From Diadema setosum (lineage: Eukaryota; Echinodermata; Echinoidea; Diadematoida; Diadematidae): a stretch of DNA of 64,000 nucleotides. The translations under genes were made by a program, and so were the position numbers. The notes beneath the pieces were generated by a model. It saw nothing but the letters and a program-made list of their open reading frames with translations. It was not told where the DNA came from and did not search any database. The DNA lies in assembly GCF_964275005.1 (NCBI RefSeq), contig NC_092685.1, positions 29,162,682 through 29,226,681 on the forward strand. The letters run 5' to 3'. This document shows, piece after piece, positions 1 to 12,400 of this stretch (positions are counted from its first letter, which is position 1; every line of letters starts with the position of its first letter).

Positions 1-1207
1 CATAGGGCAGTTACAATTCACGGGGTAGTAGTGGAACAAGTCCAGGAATACAAGTACTTGGGTACGACCATAAGCAACTCACTAAACTGGTCAAAAAATA
101 TTGAATCATTGCAGAAAAAAGCAAATCAGAGGCTTTACTTCGTTAGGACCCTGAAAAAGCTCCATGTGGAAGACAGACTTGTTGCTCTATTCTACAACTC
201 CATCATTGAGAGTGTTCTAACTTATAATATTGTGTGTTATTTTGCCCAAGCAACAAATGTGATTTGAAGAAGCTAAATCGTCCCAGAAAAATAGTCCAAC
301 GCTTATTAGGGCTAGACTTCCCATCCCTCGATGATGTCTATCAAGAGAGAGTTGCTTCCATACTGCGGAAGATTATGCAGGACCCCACCCACCCACTCAA
401 CGAAAACTTTACCTTCAACCGTTCAGGTATTCGCTTGTGTGTTCCACGTACTCAGAAAACCCGTTTCAGGCAATCGTTCATCCCTAACGCCATACATCTC
501 TATAATGCGCAAGTCCGAAGGTCTGTGTCACACCCGTCATGAATACCTTACCCAGATATCAATTGATTGTAATAATTATGGATAATCTCATTTTTCTTTT
601 GGTGTATCAAATGTAACATTGATGTAACATTACATTGATGACGTAATTCTGAAATATTTGTGTGTAAGAAGAATTTACTCACACAGACACAGACACACAC
701 ACGCGCACCCATACACACACTCACACATACAAAATACATACCACCCTTACTCACACTATATCTCATATTACTCTCAAATGCTATTGCACACTCATACATC
801 TCACATATGTATATATATATATTCGTAACTTAAACTCATATGTTGTAATTAAAGATCATTATATTTTCTTTTTCTTTAAACGAAAACATTTTATGAGCAA
901 TTATTGAAAATTTTCTTTTCATGACTTATATGATACAGAACTTTTTGGCCAAAATTGATTTACAAGATAGTTGTATATTATCCATATTTGGTCTATTTCA
1001 TATGCTATCCTTATGTATACATTGGGCAAGCAGAATTATATGTTATGCAATATGTACCTTTGAACTAATATGATGAATTTGTCAATTTGTAATATGTAAT
1101 TGAATTTTTTTTTGTCTTGTTCATTATGTGGACTACATGTAAAAAAAAACAGTGAAAAGAGAATTTCCTTTATGGACAATAAAGCAATTCATTCATTCAT
1201 TCATTCA

Positions 1208-1212
<5 letters not shown>
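1..1212 (+). mobile_element. 3' end of a non-LTR (LINE) retrotransposon
   Basis: The window opens inside the C-terminal part of a LINE reverse transcriptase, followed by about 650 bases of AT-rich 3' UTR. The element appears to end in a run of ATTC units at 1186-1212 after an AATAAA-like segment (aataaagcaattc), a typical simple-repeat tail of many LINEs. A 60-base (AT)n tract follows directly. The 5' part lies outside the window, so family assignment is limited; the sequence style resembles CR1/L2-like elements of marine invertebrates. Confidence 0.75.
31..542 (+). pseudogene. LINE reverse transcriptase C-terminal fragment, frameshifted
   Basis: Two overlapping frames (31-267 and about 234-542) together encode the region after the RT catalytic core of LINE polymerases. 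Recognisable pieces are YKYLGTTIS, then RLYFVRTLKKLHVEDRLVALFY and IESVLTY, then after a frame change KLNRPRKIVQRLLGL and the terminal RSGIRLCVPRTQKTRFRQSF block. In intact elements these lie in one frame, so a frameshift near 245-265 breaks the ORF. The catalytic YxDD motif would be upstream of the window. This is a dead fragment with no host function inferred. Confidence 0.8.

Positions 1213-1270
<58 letters not shown>
1186..1270. repeat. (ATTC)n followed by (AT)n microsatellite
   Basis: About six ATTC units end the LINE and are followed by an uninterrupted 60-base (AT)n tract (1211-1270). ORFs read as IYIYIY through this tract are artefacts. Confidence 0.95.
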
Positions 1271-1273
<3 letters not shown>

Positions 1274-1755
1274 TGTGTACGTGCGTGGTCACGGCGCACC
1301 AAATGCAGACAACAATGAAATGGAGGGAACACCCATTTGTGTAAACTGACATGGAGTTTTTTAGGAATTCGTGTAAGCGCGACACTGAATGTTGTGACTG
1401 TGACCGTACGATTCTGTAGGCATCAGTTATAGGTGTAAAAATGCGCATAATTATCTACAAGACTGTGTAGGACCTACATAACGTTTTATACATCTCTTTA
1501 CTATGATAAAATAATGTGTGTAAACACACTCCCGACACCTTTACTCCGCCGATGTATAACGAGCAAACAAGACATACGCCAGATGCTCAATGTGCTGACA
1601 TAGCGTACGGTTCGTAACAGGTACGGATCACACTCTCGTTATGAAACGCTGCCAAAATAGAACGGGGACAATACAAAAGCAACCTAACAAATATGACACG
1701 CTCTCTCGCCGGTGCAACAATGATCGGGATGAGAACTCGCTCTTTTGCGGCTGTG

Positions 1756-1765
1756 TATTTAAATA
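1756..1765 (+). promoter_or_regulatory. possible TATA-like element upstream of the SRCR gene
   Basis: TATTTAAATA lies about 240 bases before the proposed start codon at 2003, with a TCATTCT initiator-like sequence 30-35 bases downstream (1796-1802). This spacing fits a core promoter, but the match is weak and AT-rich sequence gives such hits by chance. It is inference only. Confidence 0.22.
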
Positions 1766-2002
1766 AATAGGGTAGTAGCAGCAGAGACCGCACGCTCATT
1801 CTCTACATATACCAAGGCCTGGCGGCACTGCTAAACAAGCTGTTCGGATATGAGGCATGAGGCCCTGAACATGCATGTACAGCACAGTCGTGTTAGTTCT
1901 GAGTTAAGAATATACTGATCCATCTTTATCATAATGAGTATGATGCTGCTCACTACCTAGAGTGCCGTTTTACCTTGCACGAAAATCCTGACAGGAATAA
2001 AT

Positions 2003-2093
2003 ATGTCAAGAGGCACGACCTGGCTCTTGGTTTACTTCTCCATGTACCTGCTGTGGTTAAAGGTAATTGGAAGTCAGGCTGAAAACACAACGG
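2003..2093 (+). CDS. SRCR gene exon 1: signal peptide
   Basis: The exon encodes 30 residues starting [20 protein letters not shown], a short polar N-region then a hydrophobic core, ending near GSQAENTT before the donor (g|gtgagta). The intron is phase 1, matching the phase of all following SRCR exons. The ATG at 2003 was chosen because it gives the classic signal peptide; the in-frame ATG at 2042 would cut the hydrophobic core. Linking to exon 2 over a 3.0 kb intron rests on phase and order, not transcript data. Confidence 0.72.
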
Positions 2094-2310
2094 GTGAGTA
2101 TAGTTGAATAAAACTGAAATTAAAAATCGGATTAAAATAGTTAGATTGCAGATTGATTGAAATTGTTGGATTGAAAACAGTTTATTTTCGAAATAATTAT
2201 TACTGTCGGTGTACAGCATGATCAGTTTTCCGGAGGAGTTCTTGCGTTCTCCTGCTTTTGATATTGTTGGGCTAACTCACTGATTACGAATTACTGAACA
2301 TGTTCATATG

Positions 2311-2373
<63 letters not shown>

Positions 2374-2422
2374 GAGACTTAAGATGACAGAGGCGTGCGG
2401 TAGGAATATCAGCATCATCACA

Positions 2423-2490
<68 letters not shown>

Positions 2491-3422
2491 TGTCCTTACG
2501 ACAAATCACAAATGCACACAGTACATACAATATACATTAAAACACATAATACATACTCACGTAATACACACAGGCACACACACATTATGATAGTGTATGT
2601 TGATATAAACATGTTGATTATCTTTATGTGCATGTTTGTGTGTGTGTGTATTTTTGTTACTTGTGAATACAAGTATTCAATTTCCAGCAAACATGATGAA
2701 CCCTCTCGCAGCCATGATCTTCAGTCCTTGATGCATTCATGATAATATATTCGGTAAAATTATGCCTGACTTAGATGTCTCTACAAGTCAAGTTGTACAA
2801 CAGCGTTAACCGTCTTTTGTGGGGGAGTCGAATGGCAGTATTCACAGTCCTATGTAAAAAACATTTGTTGTTGCCTGCATTCAACTTTAGCATTATTGTT
2901 CACGATGTACCCCGGATCAGTATATCATTGCATGTGCATTACACCAGATATTGTGTGGAATAAAGGATTATTTAATTCAACGTTTGCTATAATGGAATGA
3001 CAAACCCTTGTAATGGGTGAAGTGGATACTGGTACGTCTAAGTGGAGAGTAGAGTCACAAAACGTATCATACATTAATATATATCAAACGACGGTAGATA
3101 GACAACTTGCGTATTGGTCTATATCACGCAGTGGATGTTAACTACACTGCAGGTCTACACGACGACTGCATGGTATGCTGAAATTCATGGGTATTATATC
3201 TGTGTAGTGTTAAGCATTATTCGCAGAGGTCTCACTTTGACCATGGACCTATGTACACTGTATAATAAGGTCCATATTTTGACTAGTTGTACGCGCGAGT
3301 GGTTGCGGCCTAACATTGCACACACACACACACACACATACTTCTATTTGATTAAATATCTATGCATGTATATGCATGTATATAATAAATTTTACATATA
3401 TATATATATATATAGATGTGTG

Positions 3423-3464
<42 letters not shown>

Positions 3465-6400
3465 CCTCGTTTTTTATCAGTCATAGCCAGTATGTGCCTG
3501 TAGAGCCTAAGGGTGAAAGACAGAGCAATGCAATTTCAGTACGAGGAACTGAAGACTTATTGCAGTATAAATATCAGAATATTGACTCATAATACGACGT
3601 CATATAGTGAGTAAGCAGTTTAGACCGGTCTCGTGTTTGCTTATCTCCTGTGCATTTCTTTCTCTCGCATCACAGAGAGACTGAAAAGTGATTGATGTAT
3701 AAATAAATGGACATATTATACCATGTAACGACTAGAAAGACCTGCCGTCTACAGTCCTCTTCTAATAATGGGATATTAAAGAATGATTACTGTAAACCTC
3801 TATTGATAAAGCATAATGATACATGTACATTACATAGGGGTTCGACCTGACGCAAAGTACAAGCGAACTGTTTACAATTGTGGCTAACACCCGTAAAGCC
3901 TTGCAGTATTCTTTCGTAGGGCTAACACATGAATATATATTACAAATCACAAAGTAAACAAAAAAGAAAAGAAAAAAAAAACGGAGAACACACCTTTATT
4001 GTCTTGCCGTTCTATGGAAAAAAAAATCCTTAGCTAAAAGAGATGAATGCCTGCGTTTTTCTTTCCATGTATTGTATTAAGACATCTACGCAACGTGAAC
4101 ATGTGATTAAGGTTGAATAAACGCAAAATGATGTTTCGAAAATTACAAAAAGTTGTGAACATTTGGCAATCAAACCAGCAGAATGACATTACAGTACATC
4201 CGCTTCGCTTCATATTCATCCTCCGAATCATTATTTTGATGATGTGTACATTTTGTATCACCGTAACCTTCAGTCTTTCAACCGTGACCCCCCCCCCCCC
4301 CCTCCCCCTTCAGCGACAATATAGCTACTTCAGAATAATGCTAGCGCAAAGTAACGATCACTCTTCAGGGCAAGAGTGCACAAAAAGTCGGGTCTACGGT
4401 GTAAAGTTGCAGTAGGATTCCAGTAACAACACTAAATAGGGGCTGATACAGTGAAAAATATGAATAACAGTCAAGCTTATATGAACATGATACGAACGCC
4501 GAAAGAACGATTCAGACCATTTCGTAAGACCTTTTTTAAGAATTACGGACGTCGCAAAAACAACGTAAAAATGCAAGATTTTGGTAGATTTCCCATATAG
4601 GATCGCGAGACAATTCTAGAAGAGTGAAATTCTTAGGATGATCACTAGAACGTTAACAATACAAAAGAGATATGATCTCACCTATAGGCACTTGGATTTC
4701 AGTCACATGGTATTGCCTATAACAAAGCTTTTCTTAAACCAGCAGTTCGGATGGGTGGTTCAGTTCATTCACATGATTGTATTCCCAATTTTGTTTATGG
4801 GTGTTTTGTGATTTTATTTTATAGTCTATCACCGCTTTCGCTTAACAAAACGAACAAACACACACACAAAAAGTTCAAGACAACAGTTTGACCACTACTG
4901 AAGTGTACGGTATGAATGTTGCTGAAAAAAAAATAGCTTACATGCACACAGGAATATTAATGCTTGCTAGAGAAACTCAAATCTGTGTCGTTCATTACAT
5001 GGCGATGAATTGAAAAAAAAAAAGAACTATGCTTATACTCTGAAATTGATAGTCTGATTATGGTCTTCATAATTTACAATTCATGTCTTTTCTCTCTTTC
5101 ACTGAATTGCAGTTCCCTGGTCGCTTCGACTTCTCAACGGCAGAGTTGACTCCGAGGGTCGTGTTGAAGTCTTCCTCAACGATACTTGGGGCGCGATATG
5201 TGACAACCTGTGGGGACCCGATGATGCCGAGGTCGTCTGCAAACAGCTCGGCTACGTCGGGGCGGACCTGGCTCTAGTAGCTTCGCCATTTGGGCGAGGA
5301 AATAACCCCGTACTCCTGGATAAAGTACAATGTAATGGTCTTGAATCAAACATATCAACTTGTCAGCATGCCGGTGTAGGCGTCAAGGATTGTCACGAAT
5401 CAAAAATTGCAGCCGTAACGTGCACAACTGAAGGTAAAGTGCCAATGGTATCTCAGTCCTCTCTTCAGTACATCTTCTTATTGATTTACATCTTCATAAG
5501 TTTATGAACTCATACTGATATGCATGAGCAGCAGGAACCATTCGCTGTGAGAATTTTATTTACCCTTATCCACTTGTGAGGCATGATGCTGGGCACAAAT
5601 TTGCTTATTTTAGCATGCTTCGATGTGTGTGCACGAGTAAAACATATAACTCCACAAAAGTAAAGATGTAAACGAGTCTTGTGACTCTCATAAACCTATG
5701 TGACTTCTTAATTATGCAGATATCAATAGGGTATAAGGTTATAAATACAAATCTATACATGGTGTTCCTGATGCTTCAGATATCAGTGGGATGTGATATT
5801 ATTAAAGGTAAGTTAGGCCCTATTATGTTGTAACCTCATGCTTGTTTTGTTAAGTCAATTCCTCACGCCAGTAACTTGTGAATCTGTAGATATCAGAAGA
5901 TACAGTATACGATCCGGTACTCACAATAATCACTATAATACCAAGGCTCCAACAATATAATGATCATCCGTCACGTGCAAGTTCTTCACCAGTAACTTGG
6001 CGTTTTCCCCAATGTTATCACTAGGAAGCCTTCGGCTGGTCAACGGTTCGACACCTTCTGAGGGACGCATAGAAGTTCTCAGCGAGTCTGGAGAATGGGG
6101 AACTGTGTGTGATGACGGCTGGGATATCTACGACGCTCGGGTCGCATGCCGAGAGCTGGGTTATCCCGGCGCGTTAGAAGCTCGTACAAACCCTTTTCCA
6201 TCTTACTTTGAACCACCTTTCGGTCAAGGAACAGGCCCGATTCTGCTTGATGAAGTTGCATGTGCCTCACAACAGAGACTTCTGAGAGAATGTCCAGTAG
6301 AAAAGTCGTGGGGCATCCATGACTGTTCCCATAAGGAAGATGCAGGAGTGGTGTGCGACGACACAAGTAAGCTTCTTGAGAATTGTTTCTTACCCCTCTC

Positions 6401-9400
6401 AATCCACGGGTGATGTTCGTTATTCTGAAGGTTTGTTAATCCATAAATGAAATATGGTTCCGTACAGGGCTTGTATAGTTTTGGTTGTGATGCAGATTCA
6501 GCTTTTTACTTCGTGCGAAATAATTAGAAGCCACTCATGAAATATGAAAGAGCATATATTCTGAGTGGCATTCAAAGTTGTTTTTCTCTTTGAAGAAAAC
6601 CGTTTTGAAACAGCAGAATTACCTCAGGTAGATCCCACCTTTTATTATTCTATCATCACTTTTTTTTTTACATATCTCAGCCATTTCAATACCAATTTTC
6701 ATCAAATAACCTCTGAATCCCTCTTAGAATTATATACTCTTTCATATTTGAAAAGAAGTTTCTCATTATCTCACAAAAAAAGCTGGCAACATGAAACCCC
6801 ATCTCAAGCAAACCTATACCATCCCTCTAACCTGAAGTTTTGTCATTTCGAAAAACACCAATTTCCTATACCTAGATGTTCGTTAATCAGGGAAGAGGAA
6901 AAAGTTTCGTTAATCCGAACATTTGTGAAGTTATTTCAAAGCATCGCTATTCCAAGGATTTGTTTATCAGAAAATGAAATAACCAAGGGTTCCTTTCAAA
7001 TCCAGTTACAAAAGCGGTGAATCAATGTGGTAATGATGTAATACAGTGCGGCTCAAGAGGATTCACTGGTGGGTGGAAACCACGAAAGGCAATCGAATCT
7101 AGCTGAATCCTCGACGATGATTGGGTATTGCTAGATCCATGTGAATTCCCCTCAAACCATCATACAAAATGCACTGTGCAAACATTTGCACTTCTCTCTG
7201 ACCATCGAGGACTAAAGCTCTCATATACGGTCGACTTAAATTCACAGCACGATGAGTTGATTATCGTGGTTGACTGAAGTTAGAAAGCGTAAGGTCACAC
7301 CTCAAAACCTAGCCGGATGTCAAGAGTACTTAATGAAAAGTTATTCGTCTTGAAAATACATTTGGCGAGATGTAAATGTAGGTTATGATATTTCTATGAA
7401 TAAAATTGTGACATTGTTAGATATTCATGTTCCATTAACAGTGTTATAAACAGAATCAGAAACTTCTTGTTTTTCGAAGTCGTTATTGCCTACTTTATCT
7501 AAAATATTAGAAAAATATACTTCCCAATTGTGGAATTTTTTTGATAATGATATTTTGTTAAAGAATCAAGTTGTATTTTGCAAAAACATAAGAGGGCCTT
7601 CGTCATATTATGCAGTGTCTTATTTTACTGAAAAAAAAAGTATCTCGAGGCATCGATAAGTTTCAACATACTGCCGGCGTCATCTGGGTGGTTGAGAAGT
7701 GATTCGAAAGACAGAAAACAATTCGTTTTCTTTTAACAATGAAAAATCTTCTTTCAGCCAAATTTATTGTGGGGTTCGAAAGCGAAGTGTTGTTGAACCG
7801 TTACTGTTTATTATCTATGTCCATTTTTTCTGAATTCTTCAAATATTATCCCCTTTACAATATTTGCAAATGCATCGATCCCATAAATGTAGAACTCATG
7901 ACAATAATTCAGTGGTTAAGAGCAAATAAATTACGTTCAATCTACTACAGAAAATACATCTGACATTGTTCAGTAATAAGTTGATAAATTGCCGCACGAT
8001 GAACTTCTTAAGAATGAAATTATCTAACAGGTTTATTCTGTTAGATTTCTCTGTTTAACAGTATAGATATTATTTCATTGGAAACATGTTCTGTCGACTG
8101 CACATTGCGTATAAATTCTAGAAATTTTGGTGTAATCAATAAAGAAAAGTACCACTTCCCTGTTAAAACGTTACTATGTTATTATCAACATTAATTTCAC
8201 CTAATTTAACTTATCAAATAATAGCATAGGATACTACACATTAAATTCATTTGGATAGAATGTTTCTCTCACCAAAAATGCACTTTGAATAAGTATTGAT
8301 ATTTATAAATATTGTCATACTGCAATGATGACTTATTTGTGGAAAATAGTATATTGAAAAGTAGATAGCTCGTATATCTTTATCATTGAAATTCGGTCAA
8401 TTTGTGTATACCTTACAAAATATTTTTGGATCCTTAAGGTTTCGAAAAACAATATGCTTAGTAAAACAAAAGCATTCATAAATACCATAATCGTTATACA
8501 GATGAGCACCATTTGCTCCTTACTTGAACTGTCTTCACCAGATCAACGTTTATTTTTGGTGACTCTTAATTGTGGACGTCCCTAAATGAAAACACAAAAG
8601 GCTCTCCCAGTTTTAAACCAACCATTTTGTAGAAGTTTAATGAATTTTAAAATTTATTCCTATATCCCATTATTAGTAAACTTGGAATTGTTCCTTTTCT
8701 ACGTGCATCGAAGATATACTAAACTTGGCTTACACTCTTTCAGCCCCGCTCCTCTCTCTCTTTCTCTCTTCGGTCGCTACCTTTTCCCCATTATTCTGTT
8801 CTTCATCGTTCTTTACTTGGTAAACGCACTATTGTTTTCTGTCTCTCTTTTTTTTTTTTTGGACAGTGTAGATGTGCGTGTGTGCGCCTCACGTTTACCA
8901 CGATATAATGACATGTGTTTTTTGGCACTGGTTTATTTATATGTTTACTTATGTTGTAATTTTTGTATTTGATAAAGCTGTAGTGATGTACCGTAAGCGA
9001 GGGGACTGCATTATATATGTAAGTTCACTTTTCAGCAGCCCGACAATTTTCATTTTAGTCTTTAGTGAAACAAAGGGTGTTTTATGTTATATCATGTTGC
9101 ATGAAATATGATATTATTTTGATGGATGTAATATTCAGGTATATTGTTTGGAGATTGAATTGAACACGGAGTAATCTAGTTTTACGTATCGATCGAAGTC
9201 TCACTATCACAGTAATCTAGTTTTACGTATCGATCGAAGTCTCACTATCACAGAATGAAAAGTACAAATTACGTTCCATGCTGGACTCTTATCTTTGTTA
9301 TTTTGTCATCATCATGTTTGAAGCCTTGTTAGTTTCGTTCGTTATCTATAGTTTCTTTGTTGATTTTGCAATCCAATTTACCGGTCCTTAGCTGTTCGTA

Positions 9401-12400
9401 TGGAGAACGGAGAGTACCCGGATGAGGGTCGAGTGGAGGTGTTCTACGGAGGCACGTGGGGGACGATCTGCACACACGAGTGGAGCATCGAAGACGCGCA
9501 CGTATTCTGTAGGCAGTTGGGACATCCACTAGGAGCTCGCTCGATAAAGGCAGTGCCTAGTGTCGATACACCCGTGTTACTAGATGGTTTGCAATGTAAC
9601 GGAAGTGAGGCTAGTCTTCTTGACTGTCCGTCAAGTGGATGGGCCAACAATGAAAACTGCGATTCCGAGTCAGCTCAGGTGGCAGGTGTCGTATGTAACG
9701 GTAGGATGACAGGCTTCCCTATAGATACATTCATGTATACCTCCTTTAATAGGTATCATTTGTGTGTACTAATCTCTCAGTAAATGTATTGCGACTGTAA
9801 ACAGAATCAGATTTGATTTGACTTAACAAACATATTCAACACCCATATATGATTTTTATTGTCAGAACTTCAACAGCTTGTAAAATGTATATCAGGACCG
9901 TGATGCAAATCAGCATGCTGATCGAGCTATCCTGAATAAAGATATTTCAATAAGTAAGACAAAATATCAAAATACAAGTTCATTTTGTTTACCGGTCATG
10001 GATATGAAGTTAAACCACATTGTGTTTATTTATAGCACACAATAAACATGCGAAGACTTAGGGAAATTAGATCGAATAGAATAATGTTCTATACGTTCAG
10101 CTTGTTTCAAGATGATATGTACATGATGATCATCGCTGCGAGATAAAGTCTCTAGAGCGTTGGAGTCTATTTATAGGTATCCTATGACAGTTTTGCGTTC
10201 AGTTTGGTTTGTTTGCTTGTTTGTTTTTTATTCCCAGTGCCAACTGTTGTCATCGACTTACTCAGTGGATCGAGCTCCTTCGAAGGGGTCGTGAAATATC
10301 GAGAAGGCTCTACTAGCGGTTTGATCTGTGATGAGGACTGGGGGAGCAGGGAAGCAACCGTTGTCTGTCGCCAGCTGGGATACACGGAAGCTGCCAGCTC
10401 GAAACCAGTCTCGCTCGGGACTGTGAGGGGGGCGATCTTTTACAGGGATTACCGATGTGAGGGGACGGAATCCCAGTTAAGTGAATGCGCCTATGGGACT
10501 CTGAATCCCGAGGAGTGTGATTCTGATTACATTGCTCAAGTCATATGTGGACCTCCCAAAGGTAAGATCCAGTTACATTCTTACATTATGCATTCTCTCA
10601 GTAGTATTCTACCATAGTATTCTTCCGATTTGAGCACAGGTGCTCTGTGGTAGGCACTACATCATGGCAGGCGTAATTTCACTCTTTTTATATTCAATCA
10701 TCATACTCTTATAGGAAAAGTATACGTATTGGCTGCAAAGGAGTTTATCCACACTGTGATATGCAGGGCATAATCTGCCTGTCATTTCACATAGGTGATG
10801 ATGAATTTCATTACATTTTTCCCCCTTGTTTTCAAAGGGAGAGACTAAAGAGTTATGAAAACTTAGGTGCCCATGTGCTTTGCACATGATAAACTCTTTG
10901 ATGAATGAAGCACTAGCCTGATTATGTCGCAATTTTCTCAAAATTCTCAGAGAGAAATTCGTTCCAGCACCGTAGATGGTACAAAAAAGAGTTGGACCTA
11001 CACGTACACCTTACGGTTGGATAGTGAAACAGCCTGCTTTGTTTAGTTTGTGAAAGACTGTTATTTACATGTAGATTGTCATGTACTTTCTCTTTACATG
11101 CATCTGACTCATGTTGAATTACCACACACCACAATTCTTTATATCGTTTGTGTCATATGTATAATTTGCAAGAATTTTATTCACTGGTCTCTCACATTAT
11201 AATTCATATTATTTGTTTGTTTGTTTGTTTGTTTGTACTCTCGGATGCCCCGAGAGGAGCTCGAAAGACGCAAAAAAAAAATCTGAAAATTCTACATTCA
11301 GTTAGAACGAAAGTTAATGCATCTGTATTAGCGTCCGAACAAACTAGCCTCAAACTAAGAAAGAAAAACGTATTGAGAGAAGATAATCTCAAGGGAAACT
11401 CCCTAAGGTCCTTTAATGACCATCTTGTCCCCCTTTTTACGATGAATGGTGGCTAGATTTCGATATTCGACTGGACGGCAGCGAGTTTCCCGAGCAGGGT
11501 CGAGTGGATGTCTTTCTGGACGGAGAATGGGGTTTGCTGACCGATTCGCTAGTGACTGTTGGCGACCGACAAGTTTGTTGCCGTCAGCTGGGTTACGCCG
11601 GATCCACTGTTCGATATTCTTTCGGAAACGATTTTCAGCGAGGCGTGAGCAATGTCCTTATCAAAAACATTGGATGTTACGGCACAGAGAAACACATCCA
11701 GGAATGCTATATATTGAATCTGGTGAGTGACGGCGATGCGTATACTAATCCGGATGACGCTTTCAAAGTGGTGTGCTATCCATACGGTGAGTAGGAAACG
11801 CTTGGGTGTCTAGGTTCATGCGTATGCGTTTGTATAATAAAGTGTGTGCTGGCGGACCAATGTTATGTTCTCCATCCGTACCACACACAAATCACACTCC
11901 CGCGCACACACATAGTACACGCGGGGACATTGAAGACTTTAAAAATCTTTAAGAAAAAATATTGTAAATATTTCCATGCAACACTTTACATTTAATTGTC
12001 TTTACCATCACTTTGTCAGTGACGTTATCTTACAGTTACAGTTGCCAATTCATCGATTAATCAATTCATTTAATTTATTTACTGGCGGTTTCTAATAGCA
12101 GCTAATGACATTGATTTGTGTAATAGTTATAAAAACACTTTACAAATTTATACAAAAGAATAAATCGATAAGATATATCGACATATCAGTATTGAAATTA
12201 AGATAATAGAATATGAAAAAATGCATATAGATTTAATGGGCGAAATATCTTTAACCCCATCCTGCTTTATTGCTCTCTGTTTTAGAGTCTGTTGCGAATC
12301 ATCCTGTGAGATTGATTGACGCCGACGGGAACATCAGCAATAACTTCGGAATGGTTCAAATATATAATGGCCACTGGGGTGCTGTATGTGACTCCACTTT

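Noticed and set aside
1100..1448. ORFs on both strands reading IYIYIY
   Set aside because: Translation of (AT)n; the same occurs at 2291-2590, 34650-34880, 47160-47525 and 54337-54693.
5719..5900. Possible mini-exons after cagatatca repeats at 5719, 5778 and 5888
   Set aside because: Candidate lengths break phase 1 and encode nothing recognisable; exons 2 and 3 join cleanly without them.
6565..7020. 151-codon open frame in SRCR intron 3
   Set aside because: No domain pattern, no signal or conserved motif, low-complexity composition, and it lies between two well-defined phase-1 exons.
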